A stretch of 64,000 nt of DNA from Glaciecola sp965660625 (GCA_965660625.1 CBFIAR010000016.1:1-64000), one strand, 5' to 3'; positions 1-9,355 are shown, counted from the first letter of the stretch. Numbers and translations are program-made. The notes: generated by a model from the sequence alone, not told the origin.

Positions 1-14
1 ATGCAGCGTTTTAA

Positions 15-179
15 GCATGCATATTAAAAACAGAGTACCTCCTTGTTCAGGATACCGATGCATACGCTACCGTTAAGGAACTCAATACCGAATATAACCA
101 CGAGATTTCTTTTACGTTGATTACCCGAATATTTGAATACTCTCGCAATTCAGTCATAATCGGGGAACCTTCGGAATAA
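15..179 (+). other. short open frame, possible tail of an upstream gene
   Basis: A frame open from a stop at 12-14 to TAA at 177-179 encodes about 54 residues of ordinary protein-like composition (for example VQDTDAYATVKELN) and no good start is visible. It could be the damaged end of a gene lying left of the window or chance. No family was recognised. It precedes the SDR gene by 36 bases. Confidence 0.2.
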
Positions 180-215
180 AAATGATAATTCCATCACAGT
201 AGCAAAGGCATAACT

Positions 216-941
216 ATGCAAAAAACACTCGTACTTACTGGCGGCAGTTCAGGAATCGGTTTAGCCATTGCCGCTAAGTTCGAAAGCAATGGATTCCTCG
301 TATTTAACTTAGATATTCAACCCGGCGCGTACGGTAAATTCATTGAGTGCGATGTGACACATCATAATTCTGTTTGCAATGTCATTGCCGATATTACTGA
401 GCAACATACACTTGATGTGCTGATTTGTAACGCTGGAAAACATATGTCAGCGAATATTGAAGCCACTTCAGAAGCAGATTTATTGGCATTGTTTAATTTA
501 AATGTGAAGGGGGCATTTTCTGCAACGCAATCAGTCTTACCTTCAATGAAGGAAAGGGGCGCTGGCGTTATTTTATATATTGCCTCTGAGCAAGCACTCG
601 TGGCTAAAGCAAATTCCTTCGCCTACAACTTAAGCAAACACGCATTAGCATCGATGGCAAAAACTACCGCCTTGGATTATGCAAAATTCAATATTCGAGC
701 AAACGCCTTGTGTCCCGGTACTATTGAAACTCCGCTATATCACAAAGCGATTGATCGCTATTGCGAACAAAGTGGCGTGGACAAAGCTGCGGTGCATGCC
801 GAAGAAGCCGCACTGCAACCGCTAGGTCGCATAGGTCAGCCTGAAGAAGTAGCCGCCATGGCTTATTTTTTAGCCTCAGACGAGGCGAGCTTTGTGACGG
901 GCAGCCTACAAGTGATGGATGGCGGTTATACCGCAGCTTAA
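216..941 (+). CDS. SDR-family NAD(P)-dependent oxidoreductase
   Basis: Classical short-chain dehydrogenase of normal length (241 aa). The cofactor motif TGGSSGIG is at residues 8-15, the structural NAG at 72-74, and the catalytic set is Ser124, Tyr137 and Lys141 (YNLSK). The C-terminal RIGQPEEVA and GS..VMDGG segments are typical of the family. It probably oxidises a sugar or sugar-acid hydroxyl: the next gene starts 3 bases downstream and is a lactonase-like amidohydrolase, and an enolase-superfamily dehydratase and class II aldolase follow on the other strand. This set resembles non-phosphorylating deoxyhexose pathways (L-fucose or L-rhamnose type), where an SDR oxidises the sugar or the 2-keto-3-deoxy acid. 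The exact substrate is inferred only from context. Confidence 0.85.
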   Translation: MQKTLVLTGGSSGIGLAIAAKFESNGFLVFNLDIQPGAYGKFIECDVTHHNSVCNVIADITEQHTLDVLICNAGKHMSANIEATSEADLLALFNLNVKGAFSATQSVLPSMKERGAGVILYIASEQALVAKANSFAYNLSKHALASMAKTTALDYAKFNIRANALCPGTIETPLYHKAIDRYCEQSGVDKAAVHAEEAALQPLGRIGQPEEVAAMAYFLASDEASFVTGSLQVMDGGYTAA

Positions 942-944
942 TTC

Positions 945-1919
945 ATGATAAAAATTATCGACTCCCACCTGCATTTATTCGATTTAAAACACGGCCAATA
1001 CGATTGGCTAAAACCAAATTCAGCGCCAACTTGGCCCGATAAAAAGCGCATTGACAACAGTTATAACGATACTGACTTGCAAAAGTCTGCATCATTTTCA
1101 GTTTGCGGATATGTGCATATTGAGGCAGGGTTTGACAACAAGCTAGGTCATCGGGAAATTGCAAATGTAGAGCAAAGGGCGAGTTTGCCGCTGCGCTCCA
1201 TCGGCTTTATTGATATAACGCTCGAACCCGCTGAGTTTATCAATGAATTTAATATTCAAGCACAGTACCAAAGTACCGTTGGCATTCGTCACATTATCGA
1301 ACCGCTTAATTTAACTAACGAAAATGCAGTATTACTCAAAGACGATTCTGCACAAAATGAAGTGAAACACATAACAAGCATATTAGAGAACGTTAATTCT
1401 TATACAAATTTAACATTCTTGGAAGAACATGATGGCATATTTGAGCTGCAGTGCGATGTTAACAATCGGGAATTAGTAGTGCAGGTTTATACCTTCTTTC
1501 AACATTTCCCTAAGTTACAGCTAGTGCTCAACCATGCTGGCTTCGCCCCTTCTGCTTTTGATGAAATGGGGCACGCTAATGCAGCATTTGACGATTGGAA
1601 GCTTAATACCCAGCTATTAACTCGACTACCTAATATAGCGGTAAAATGTTCAGGCTTTGAAATGGTTGACCGCACTTATCAAAAAGGTCAGATTCAATCA
1701 GTACTGAGCCATTGCATTGATGTGTTTGGGCTGGACAACGTGATGCTAGCCAGCAACTTTCCGCTTTGCGAATTATCAGTAACCTATGAATATTATTGGC
1801 AACAGGTTTTTGACGTGCTTGAGCAGATGCTTAGCGACGGTTTGATAAAAGTTGAGCATAAAAAAGCGCTGTGCTACGACAACGCTTTTCGTATCTATCA
1901 ATTTAGCGGTCTTGGTTAA
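945..1919 (+). CDS. amidohydrolase family 2 protein, sugar lactonase-like
   Basis: A 324-aa TIM-barrel amidohydrolase_2 protein. The first strand carries the metal motif DSHLH (His8 and His10), a later His lies in LNHAG (His197), and the last-strand acid position reads SNFP near residue 280 where many relatives have SDWP. The WP.DK segment near 30 and the GIRHI motif near 114 are usual for L-fuconolactonase and related sugar-lactone hydrolases. It is cytosolic, with no signal peptide. It starts 3 bases after the SDR stop, so the two are cotranscribed. The likely role is opening the lactone made by the SDR; related dicarboxylate-lactone or decarboxylase functions cannot be excluded. Confidence 0.75.
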   Translation: MIKIIDSHLHLFDLKHGQYDWLKPNSAPTWPDKKRIDNSYNDTDLQKSASFSVCGYVHIEAGFDNKLGHREIANVEQRASLPLRSIGFIDITLEPAEFINEFNIQAQYQSTVGIRHIIEPLNLTNENAVLLKDDSAQNEVKHITSILENVNSYTNLTFLEEHDGIFELQCDVNNRELVVQVYTFFQHFPKLQLVLNHAGFAPSAFDEMGHANAAFDDWKLNTQLLTRLPNIAVKCSGFEMVDRTYQKGQIQSVLSHCIDVFGLDNVMLASNFPLCELSVTYEYYWQQVFDVLEQMLSDGLIKVEHKKALCYDNAFRIYQFSGLG

Positions 1920-1952
1920 TCCTGATTCTGCTTAGAGTTTAATTTCAGAGCG

Positions 1953-3128
1953 TTATTTAACCGTTACGTGCGGCGAACGTTTTACAACTTCATCATTCAA
2001 CTCAATACCGATGCCGGGTAAATCAGGAACCTTAAACTTGCCATTAACCGGTTGGTAATCTTGAATGCAAAGCTCTCTATTCCACGATTTTATTGCGTAA
2101 GTGTGATGTTCGTGAATAAGAAAGTTAGGAATAGCTGCTTCTAATTGCAGGGATGCTGCCGTCGCAACTGGACCGCCGCAAACATGCGCTTGCACTCTAA
2201 TGTCGTAAACATCTGCGTAATCACAGACTTTCTTCGCTTCGGTAAAACCGCCACACAAGCCAACATCAGGCTGCAATACATCGATGCTCTGATCTTCGAA
2301 ATAAGGGCGAACATCCCAACGATGATACAAACGTTCTCCGCCAGCAATCGGGACTTTTACATTCTGAGATACCTTTTTGTGCACGGCAGAATTTAGGTAA
2401 TTTACCGGTTCTTCAAACATCATGCATCCCACTTCTTCTACTATGGAGCCCATTTGAATTGCTGATGCGCAGCCCATTAGGGAATGTGCTTCAAAAATAA
2501 TATCAACTTCGTCGCCAACTTCTTTGCGAATCGCGCGCATGCGATCACCAAATAACTTCATTTGTTTTGGTGTAAATAACTTGGTGCGGTCATAGCTTGA
2601 GTCACCATTTGCATCATACACAATAGGATCGACTTTTATGGCATCATACCCTTGCGCGATGGCTTTTCCTGCCGCTCGAGCGTAATCATCTGGCGTAAGC
2701 ATTTTGATGCAATCTTGACTCCAGTCAAACTGTATTTGACTAGCGTAAGTGCGCAAATTGTCATTGGTTTTACCGCCTAATAGCTGGTAAACCGGCACAT
2801 TCAACGCTTTACCTTTAATATCCCACAAAGCAGTATCAATCGCGCTCATTGCGGCGTATAGCACGGGACCGCCGCCTAAGCCCCAAAAGCTTTCGCGCAG
2901 CATGCGAGACCACAGCAGCTCGGTTTTAAAAGGATCGAAACCAATCAGAACCGCTTCAACAATTTCTTTGATCATTGCTGCTGCAGCGCTGTGACCCCAG
3001 TCATAAGCTAATCCGGCTTCGCCAACGCCATGAATGCCTTCGTCGGTATGCACACGCACGAAAATAGGATTCCAGGGTGGGCGTTCGGGACAATGAATAT
3101 CGAAGATTTCTACATGGGTTACTTTCAT
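1953..3128 (-). CDS. enolase-superfamily (MR/MLE) sugar-acid dehydratase
   Basis: A 391-aa protein with the N-terminal capping domain (1-125) and barrel of the mandelate racemase/muconate lactonizing family. Probable metal ligands are Glu213, Glu239 or Glu240, and Glu265 (GGERL); Glu213 sits in an E-A-H motif with His215, and His315 (QAHVCGG) pairs with Asp288 (QPDVG). A His after the first metal ligand plus the late His is the arrangement of galactonate/mannonate-type dehydratases. The usual K-x-K of racemases is K-V-D (165-167). It is convergent with the SDR-lactonase pair (33-base gap). The likely reaction is dehydration of a sugar acid to a 2-keto-3-deoxy acid; the sugar is unknown. Confidence 0.8.
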   Translation of the reverse strand: MKVTHVEIFDIHCPERPPWNPIFVRVHTDEGIHGVGEAGLAYDWGHSAAAAMIKEIVEAVLIGFDPFKTELLWSRMLRESFWGLGGGPVLYAAMSAIDTALWDIKGKALNVPVYQLLGGKTNDNLRTYASQIQFDWSQDCIKMLTPDDYARAAGKAIAQGYDAIKVDPIVYDANGDSSYDRTKLFTPKQMKLFGDRMRAIRKEVGDEVDIIFEAHSLMGCASAIQMGSIVEEVGCMMFEEPVNYLNSAVHKKVSQNVKVPIAGGERLYHRWDVRPYFEDQSIDVLQPDVGLCGGFTEAKKVCDYADVYDIRVQAHVCGGPVATAASLQLEAAIPNFLIHEHHTYAIKSWNRELCIQDYQPVNGKFKVPDLPGIGIELNDEVVKRSPHVTVK

Positions 3129-3292
3129 TTTAGGACCTCTAAATAGCTTATTTATTAAAAATCACGCGGCTAAACCGACAATCGCGTTAGTTACTTTAGT
3201 CGTTGTTAAAGAGAAATCAACAGTCTCTATCTTTCATTATTCAGGTGTTGACTTGTTTGTATTCTTTGATAATAAAATGCAGCGCCTCCCAC

Positions 3293-4063
3293 TTACTGAT
3301 CAAAATCTGGATATGCTCGCTTTGCTCTGCGCATCATGGCAGGCCAAGCCTTTTGCCCACCGGTTAAGCCGGTATGTACAATGTTCGCCTGTGCTTTGAT
3401 GCCGTCGATTATTGATTGGTCAACCCTCGTAAGTTGATTATGCGAGTTCTGCATTTTTACCTGCACTTCGCAAGCACGCAACAAATCATACATGTGCATG
3501 AAAGCGTCGCCGATACTGTTGCCCATAGTTAATGCACCATGATTTCTAAGCAACATAAAGTTAGCATTCCCCAAGTTTTCCTGCAGACGTTTAATTTCGT
3601 CAGGGTTAACAGCTAAACCTTCGTAGTTGTGGTAGCTCATACTCGCTAGCGCAAAGGCTGAGTATTGACTGTATGGTTGAAGTCCATCTTTATAGCTAGC
3701 AACGGCAATCGCGTCAGTATGATGCAGATGCAAAGCGCATTGCGCCTCAGGGCGAGCGATATGCACTGCACTATGAATAGTAAAGCCAGCAGGGTTAATA
3801 GAGAATGGAGATTCTTTATCAATCACATTGCCTTCAATATCAATTTTCACTAAGTTCGAGGCCGTAACTTCTTCAAAAGCTAAGCCAAAGGCATTAATAA
3901 GCAAGTCTTCCGTACCGGGGATCCGCGCAGACACGTGTGTATGAATTAAATCATCCCAACCGTGCAATACCAGTAGCCTATAGCAAGCCGCCAGCTCAAC
4001 TCGGGTTTGCCATTCTTGGGCAGATACTTTGTCTTTTAGATCTATTTTAGGAATATCGTACAT
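3293..4063 (-). CDS. class II aldolase/adducin family protein
   Basis: The ATG at 4063 gives 256 aa; an in-frame TTG lies three codons upstream. The family zinc ligands are visible as HLHH (His112, 114 and 115) and RNHG (His175), with the conserved HGW and HVSARIPG elements in the first 50 residues. Relatives include L-fuculose-phosphate aldolase, but the segment that holds the catalytic Glu in that enzyme reads IHSAVH here, so lyase chemistry is not certain. It is transcribed toward the dehydratase with 164 bases between, and may cleave or rearrange its product. The aldolase role is an inference from family and neighbourhood. Confidence 0.75.
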   Translation of the reverse strand: MYDIPKIDLKDKVSAQEWQTRVELAACYRLLVLHGWDDLIHTHVSARIPGTEDLLINAFGLAFEEVTASNLVKIDIEGNVIDKESPFSINPAGFTIHSAVHIARPEAQCALHLHHTDAIAVASYKDGLQPYSQYSAFALASMSYHNYEGLAVNPDEIKRLQENLGNANFMLLRNHGALTMGNSIGDAFMHMYDLLRACEVQVKMQNSHNQLTRVDQSIIDGIKAQANIVHTGLTGGQKAWPAMMRRAKRAYPDFDQ

Positions 4064-4289
4064 AGCACTCAATTAATTTACAGAAAAACGCGTGTAAAAA
4101 TAATAGCATGCAACTTATGAACAAGATCATTCTTTTAGCGATTATTGTAAGGTACAGCATTATAATTACTGACATATTGCTTACTCGATAACACCATGTA
4201 CTTAATATCTAACAGTAAGCCTTTTCAATGCTCTTCGTATTAATATTCAGCCTGTAGAGTCAAATTGATATCTTGTACTCATTATAAAC

Positions 4290-4314
4290 GCGCTCAAATT
4301 AAACATTTGAGCGC
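4290..4314 (-). terminator. hairpin, probable terminator of the prolyl oligopeptidase gene
   Basis: A perfect 10-bp stem GCGCTCAAAT/ATTTGAGCGC closes a 5-base loop, about 45 bases past the stop of the oligopeptidase gene. The tract after it on the minus strand is only moderately T-rich (GTTTATAAT), so it may be an inefficient terminator or an RNA end protector. Confidence 0.5.
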
Positions 4315-4357
4315 TTGGGCACAGTCAACTCATCGTAGTGTCTATTAGTTGCTAGCT

Positions 4358-6526
4358 TTACTTTAATTCTTGAACCCCCATATTAAACAGTACAAAAGCA
4401 TACAAATCAGCATATTGCTCAATAGTCTTGCTGATGGGTGTTCCTGCCCCGTGACCTGCATCTGTTTCAATACGGATCAAGGTTGGGTTATTGCCCTCTT
4501 GAAATTCCTGCAGTACAGCGGCAAACTTAAACGAATGCGCAGGGACAACTCGATCATCATGATCAGCCGTAGTGATCATTGTCGCCGGATATTCAACGCC
4601 TGGTTTCACGTTGTGCACAGGTGAATACCCTTTGATGTACTGGTACATTTCTTCGCTTTGCTCAGACGTACCGTAATCGTAAGCCCAACCGGCACCGGCG
4701 GTGAATATGTGATAACGCAACATATCCAATACTCCAACTGCTGGTAAAGCAACTTTGGCTAATTCAGGACGTTGAGTCATTACTGCCGCAACCAACAAGC
4801 CGCCATTAGAACCGCCGCGTAAGGCCAGATAATCGCTGCTGGTGTAGTGGTTATCAATAAGATACTCAGCCGCTGCAATAAAGTCATCAAACACGTTCTG
4901 CTTTTGCATTTGTGTTCCGGCTTTATGCCAAGCTTTACCGTATTCACCGCCACCGCGAATATTAGGTACGGCGTAAATACCGCCCAATTCAAGCCAAGCA
5001 GCAACCGTTGAACTAAAGCTAGGTGTTAGGCTAACGTTAAAGCCTCCGTAGCCGTATAGCATTGTCGGGTTTTTGCCATCAAGCACCGTGTCTTTATGAT
5101 AAGTGATTATCATAGGCACTTTTGTGCCGTCATTTGATGTGTAGAAAATTTGCTTTGAAACAAATTTAGCGCCGTCAAACTTTGACGCTGGCTTGTTAAA
5201 TAAAGTCGACTTACCGGTTGCTATGTTTAACGAATAAATAGTCGTAGGTGTAGTGTAATTGCTGAATGTGTAGTAGCTATTTTTTGCATCAACCTTAGCA
5301 TCATTGATGTCTACCGAGCCTATGTCCGGCAATTCTATTTCACGAAGTAGCTCGCCGTCTAAGTTATATTGATAAACCTTCGAAATTGCATCAACCATGT
5401 ATTCGGCATAAATATAGCCACCCGCGCTGCTCGGAGACAATACATTTTCAGTTTGTGGGATCAGATCTTGCCAATTTTCAACACTGGGCGATTTAGCATC
5501 CACCACCACAATTTTGCTATTTGGGGCATGATGATTCGTCATGAGATATAAGCTATCGTCTTTGCTAGTCAGCATTGAAACGTCATTGTCGATACTTTCA
5601 ATGATGGTCTGCCATCCTGCATCAGGTTTTGAAAGGTCTTTCAAAAAGGCACGATTTCCAGATGTCGAATTGGCCGCAGACACCAATAGAAAACGATTGT
5701 CTTCACTTACTTGTGCACCAACGTAACGGTGCTTTTCAGCATCCGTATGACCATATATTTTCACATCATCCGCTTGAGTTGTGCCAATTTTGTGGTAATA
5801 AAGTTTGTGCTGGTCGGTTTTCTGGCTAAGCTCAGAACCCACAGGTTTATCGTAACTTGAGTAATATATGCCTTCATTTTTATACCAGGTTAAATTACTA
5901 AATTTAACATTGACTAGCCGGTCACTGAGTAGCTCTTTTGATTCGGTATTCATCACATAAACTTGTCGCCAATCACTGCCGCCAGTAGAGGTTTGATATG
6001 CTGCCATGAGACCATCAGCTGAGAATGATAAGTCAGCAAGTGATACGGTGCCGTCGTCGCTGAATTTATTTGGGTCAATGAAAACTTCTGCTTCGCCACC
6101 CTCTTTTACGCGATAAACAACGCTTTGATTTTGCAATCCGTTGTTTTTATAGAAGTACGTGTATTTACCTTCAGCAGAAGGCGATGTTATGCGTTCATAA
6201 TCAAGTAGGTCACGTACCACTTTGGCAACGTTTTCACGATAAGGAATATTCTTTAAGTAGGCCTGTGTGGTGTCATTTTGCGTGACTACCCATTGCTCGG
6301 TTTGTGCACTGCGGTCATCTTCCAACCAGCGATAAGGATCAGCCACCTGTTCGCCAAAATAAGTATCGACTGTGTCTCCTTTAAAGGTAATAGGATAGTC
6401 AACAGTAATCACATTTGTAGTTTTGGGGGGTACTTCAAACACTGCAGCTTCCTCTGATTTTGGCTGGCAAGCCATTAATGTGGCGGCAACCGTCATTGCC
6501 AACATTGCTTTGCTTGTTATTTTCAT
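4358..6526 (-). CDS. prolyl oligopeptidase family serine peptidase (S9A), lipoprotein
   Basis: The ATG at 6526 yields 722 aa with a lipoprotein signal (lipobox LMAC, Cys20 or so), whereas the longer TTG-started frame would bury it; I choose 6526. The first two thirds form the seven-bladed propeller, starting with the DPYRWLED motif near 55-65. The C-terminal alpha/beta hydrolase holds Ser in GGSNGGLL (about 573), Asp in the DHDDRVVP region (about 657) and His in DAGHGAG (about 692). Length fits prolyl endopeptidases, which cut after proline in short peptides. Membrane-anchored export suggests a periplasmic peptide-scavenging role. It lies 52 bases behind the DsbA-like gene. Confidence 0.9.
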   Translation of the reverse strand: MKITSKAMLAMTVAATLMACQPKSEEAAVFEVPPKTTNVITVDYPITFKGDTVDTYFGEQVADPYRWLEDDRSAQTEQWVVTQNDTTQAYLKNIPYRENVAKVVRDLLDYERITSPSAEGKYTYFYKNNGLQNQSVVYRVKEGGEAEVFIDPNKFSDDGTVSLADLSFSADGLMAAYQTSTGGSDWRQVYVMNTESKELLSDRLVNVKFSNLTWYKNEGIYYSSYDKPVGSELSQKTDQHKLYYHKIGTTQADDVKIYGHTDAEKHRYVGAQVSEDNRFLLVSAANSTSGNRAFLKDLSKPDAGWQTIIESIDNDVSMLTSKDDSLYLMTNHHAPNSKIVVVDAKSPSVENWQDLIPQTENVLSPSSAGGYIYAEYMVDAISKVYQYNLDGELLREIELPDIGSVDINDAKVDAKNSYYTFSNYTTPTTIYSLNIATGKSTLFNKPASKFDGAKFVSKQIFYTSNDGTKVPMIITYHKDTVLDGKNPTMLYGYGGFNVSLTPSFSSTVAAWLELGGIYAVPNIRGGGEYGKAWHKAGTQMQKQNVFDDFIAAAEYLIDNHYTSSDYLALRGGSNGGLLVAAVMTQRPELAKVALPAVGVLDMLRYHIFTAGAGWAYDYGTSEQSEEMYQYIKGYSPVHNVKPGVEYPATMITTADHDDRVVPAHSFKFAAVLQEFQEGNNPTLIRIETDAGHGAGTPISKTIEQYADLYAFVLFNMGVQELK

Positions 6527-6578
6527 GTGCGTCCATTTGTGTGTTGTTAAAAGATTACGCGCCAACAGTTAACACTGT

Positions 6579-7232
6579 TCAGCGTTCCTGTGCAATTTGT
6601 ATCAGTGCCTTCTGAAATACCTCCGCCGGTTGCCCGCCACTTATCAGATGCTTATTATTAACGATAACAGCCGGTACTGATTGCACTCCTGCGCTTTGGT
6701 AATGTTGCTGCACCCGACGAACCTCAGTAGCAAACTGATCCGAACCCAATATTTTTTTCGCCTCCGCTACATCCAAGCCAATACTTTTGATTGTTTCTAA
6801 AAGCTGTTGATGATCACTGGGGTTGCCATTATGCTTAAAATATAGATCGAATAACGCCAATTTCAATTCAGTTTGTTTACCCTGCGCACTAGCCCAATGC
6901 AACAAACGGTGTGCATCAAAAGTATTATAAATACGACCACCACCTCTGTTTCCAAATTCATAGCCAACGCTGAGTCCACGCTGCTTTATAAGCTCTCTGT
7001 TTTGTTCAGCTTGCTGTTTAGAAATTCGATATTTTTCGGTGATATGTTCGGTAATATCTTGGCCTTCAGGCGGCATGTGTGGATTCAGTTCAAAAGGCTG
7101 CCATTCAATGCGTGCGGTAATCTCGGGTGCCACTTCTTGTAACGCGGCCTGTAATGCTTTAAAGCCAATAATACACCAAGGGCAAGACACGTCAGACACA
7201 ATATCTATTTTCAATTCAGTCGCCATGCTCAT
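6579..7232 (-). CDS. DsbA-family (FrnE-like) thioredoxin-fold oxidoreductase
   Basis: A 217-aa thioredoxin-fold protein with active-site CPWC at residues 17-20 and no signal peptide, so cytosolic. The helical insertion, the GNRGGGRIYNTFDAHRL segment near 95-112 and the cis-Pro region VQSVPAVIVN near 183 match the FrnE/2-hydroxychromene-carboxylate isomerase group. AGAGGATAA lies 4 bases before the first ATG and supports it over the second ATG two codons later. It may act as a protein disulfide isomerase or stress protein, as FrnE does in Deinococcus. The isochorismatase-like gene lies 27 bases upstream in the same direction, so an operon is likely. Confidence 0.85.
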   Translation of the reverse strand: MSMATELKIDIVSDVSCPWCIIGFKALQAALQEVAPEITARIEWQPFELNPHMPPEGQDITEHITEKYRISKQQAEQNRELIKQRGLSVGYEFGNRGGGRIYNTFDAHRLLHWASAQGKQTELKLALFDLYFKHNGNPSDHQQLLETIKSIGLDVAEAKKILGSDQFATEVRRVQQHYQSAGVQSVPAVIVNNKHLISGGQPAEVFQKALIQIAQER

Positions 7233-7259
7233 TTATCCTCTTAAAGAGAAGCGTTTAGC

Positions 7260-7799
7260 TTATTTAACGATATTCAAAAGACCTGTAAATTTTGGATCGC
7301 TGCAGTCTTTCATAAGTTCAAATAAACACATCTCAGCCGTGGTTATGCCAATATCATGTTTTTGAAGTTTATGAATAGCAACTTGTTTGTTTGCATCTTC
7401 CCGTGATCCTACGCAATCGACAACTAACTCAATCGACTTATGCATTCCTTTTAATCCCATAGCCGTTTGATATACACAAACGTGGGCTTCGATACCGCAT
7501 ATTAACCAATGTTGTACATCTGCTTTGTTGACTTGGTCAACAAAGTGAGGATCTGCGCAACCATTAAAAGCATATTTTTTAATGCATGGATAGTTTGCTA
7601 GCAAAACCTCAATTTCCTCTGCAGTTTTACCTAGTTTTTCGGGGTTTTGTTCAAGTACCAATATGGGTAACTCAAGTAAGGTACAACCTTTAATCAACTT
7701 CGCTACGTTGTGTAACATCAATTCGCTATTGTGGACAAGACGCGCGAGTTTGCCCTGAATATCGACCACAATCAGGCCGGTGTTATTTCTTTCTAACAT
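7260..7799 (-). CDS. isochorismatase-like cysteine hydrolase
   Basis: A 179-aa cysteine hydrolase. The triad is visible: Asp13 in VVDIQ, Lys74 or Lys75 in IKKYAF, and Cys108 in GIEAHVCV, which also holds the usual cis-peptide. Short length and the EQ.PE.LG.T motif (50-59) place it with YcaC-like members of unknown substrate and not with true isochorismatases, which are longer and lie in siderophore clusters. It is the probable first gene of an operon with the DsbA-like protein. The substrate cannot be read from the sequence. Confidence 0.85.
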   Translation of the reverse strand: MLERNNTGLIVVDIQGKLARLVHNSELMLHNVAKLIKGCTLLELPILVLEQNPEKLGKTAEEIEVLLANYPCIKKYAFNGCADPHFVDQVNKADVQHWLICGIEAHVCVYQTAMGLKGMHKSIELVVDCVGSREDANKQVAIHKLQKHDIGITTAEMCLFELMKDCSDPKFTGLLNIVK

Positions 7800-7948
7800 A
7801 ACGCTTCCATTTGATGATCTCGACGCATAGCTTAGTGTATTGCGGTTTTTTTGTCACATAAGAGTTTATGCAGGATGAAATACGCAACTAGCAGGCCACA
7901 AGAATTTGCTTTATAACGGAAAGTTAATCGGGTAGTCATTGGTTATCC

Positions 7949-8107
7949 ATGTCAAATAGTATAAATTTGAACGGTTTGTTTGGTATAAGCCATGTTTTTG
8001 AAGGTCATGTTTTTAAAAACCATGTTTTTGAGAGTCATACGCGAGCGCTGACTACCGCACTAAAAACGTTGATGAGACAACACAATTTACCCAAAATGAG
8101 TATGTAA
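7949..8107 (+). CDS. possible 52-aa leader peptide upstream of nagA
   Basis: An ATG-started frame (MSNSINLNGLFGIS...) runs for 52 codons and ends with TAA at 8105-8107, directly abutting and in frame with the ATG of nagA at 8108. The middle holds three tandem copies of a five-residue unit HVF(E/K)x. No strong ribosome site precedes it. It may be a translated leader whose termination feeds ribosomes to nagA, the remains of an N-terminal extension, or an untranslated stretch. Nothing matches a family I know. Confidence 0.3.
   Translation: MSNSINLNGLFGISHVFEGHVFKNHVFESHTRALTTALKTLMRQHNLPKMSM
7991..8035 (+). repeat. three tandem 15-bp units before nagA
   Basis: Units start at 7991, 8006 and 8021 and share CATGTTTTT followed by six variable bases. 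The period is a multiple of three and keeps the small frame open, giving HVFEG, HVFKN and HVFES. Confidence 0.75.
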
Positions 8108-9271
8108 ATGACAAGCTATTTCGCCAAACGATTATTCGATGGTCTGCAAATTCACGATAATATGCAGTTAGAGGTAAAAGACGGAGTTATTACTCGCATA
8201 GAAAAAGCCAGCCTTAGTGCGGCTACTGCTGATGCGGAGCTTGACGGCTTTGTTTGTGCTGGCTTCATTGACACGCAAGTGAATGGTGGAGGTGGCGTTT
8301 TATTCAATTATGCACCGACATTAGCAACCTTACTTACTATGATGAAGGGGCATTCAAAATACGGCACCACTGCTATGCTGCCCACCTTAATTACCGATAG
8401 TAGTGAAGTTATGAATGCAGCAGCCAATGCTGTTGCTGAGGCAGTCACGGCCCCCGAGTTAGGTATTTTAGGTATTCATTTTGAGGGGCCAAATTTAAGC
8501 AACGAAAAAAGGGGAATTCACCCAAACAAGCATGTTAGAAAAATAAGTGATAGCGATCTAGCGATTTTTACACGCCGAGACATTGGCAAGATAATGGTAA
8601 CCCTTGCACCCGAAAATGTGTCGCCAGATATTATTGCAGAACTTGTCAGTAAGGGAGTTATTGTTTCGCTAGGCCATAGTGCGGCAACCTTTGAGCAGGC
8701 ACTCGCGGCGATTGATGCTGGCGCAAGGTGCACAACGCATTTATTCAATGCCATGTCGGGTTTAACCGCAAGAGAGCCAGGATTAATTAATATTGCCTTG
8801 AGTGATCAACGCTTAACGTGTGGCTTGATTGCGGATTTACATCACGTGCATCCGCAAAATTGTGCCCTTGCCTATCAATGCATTGGTGCTGAGAGATTGA
8901 TGTTGGTAACAGATGCTATGGCCCACGTGGGCTCAGATTTACAAACTTTGTCATGGCTCGATTCAACAATTACGAGAAAGGGCGGTAGATTAACCCTAGA
9001 CAATGGCAACCTCGCGGGCTCGTGTTTAGACATGAGTAGTGCAGTTCGAAATATGTATTTATTACTGGCGCAACAAACAAGAAAACAGGATGCTGATACC
9101 GTGCTTGGAAATGTGCTCAATATGGCAAGCCGCGTCCCTGCAAATTTGTTAGATATTGTGGATAGAGGCAGGCTTAAGGTTGGTAATAAAGCAGACTTTG
9201 TGTTGCTGAGCGATGATCTGCTTGTAAAAGGGACTTGGGTTTGCGGTACACAGATGAGCATTAATGCCTAG
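8108..9271 (+). CDS. nagA: N-acetylglucosamine-6-phosphate deacetylase
   Basis: A 387-aa amidohydrolase with the full NagA signature. HFEGPNLS carries the metal-binding Glu126, the zinc-site histidines are His190 (GHSAAT) and His211 (THLFNAMS), substrate contacts lie in DLHHVHP (243-249), and the catalytic Asp269 is in LVTDAM. It removes acetate from GlcNAc-6-phosphate to give glucosamine-6-phosphate in the cytosol, feeding amino-sugar use or cell-wall recycling. It stands alone here, without nagB, nagK or a GlcNAc transporter in the window. The start follows the stop of a small frame immediately, which suggests translational coupling. Confidence 0.93.
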   Translation: MTSYFAKRLFDGLQIHDNMQLEVKDGVITRIEKASLSAATADAELDGFVCAGFIDTQVNGGGGVLFNYAPTLATLLTMMKGHSKYGTTAMLPTLITDSSEVMNAAANAVAEAVTAPELGILGIHFEGPNLSNEKRGIHPNKHVRKISDSDLAIFTRRDIGKIMVTLAPENVSPDIIAELVSKGVIVSLGHSAATFEQALAAIDAGARCTTHLFNAMSGLTAREPGLINIALSDQRLTCGLIADLHHVHPQNCALAYQCIGAERLMLVTDAMAHVGSDLQTLSWLDSTITRKGGRLTLDNGNLAGSCLDMSSAVRNMYLLLAQQTRKQDADTVLGNVLNMASRVPANLLDIVDRGRLKVGNKADFVLLSDDLLVKGTWVCGTQMSINA

Positions 9272-9355
9272 CTTTGCGGCCATGGGCAGGCTGCGCGGTA
9301 GCATATAGTGGATAGCTAGCTCTTATTTGGTTAGGGCGTATTGTGAGATAAGAAA

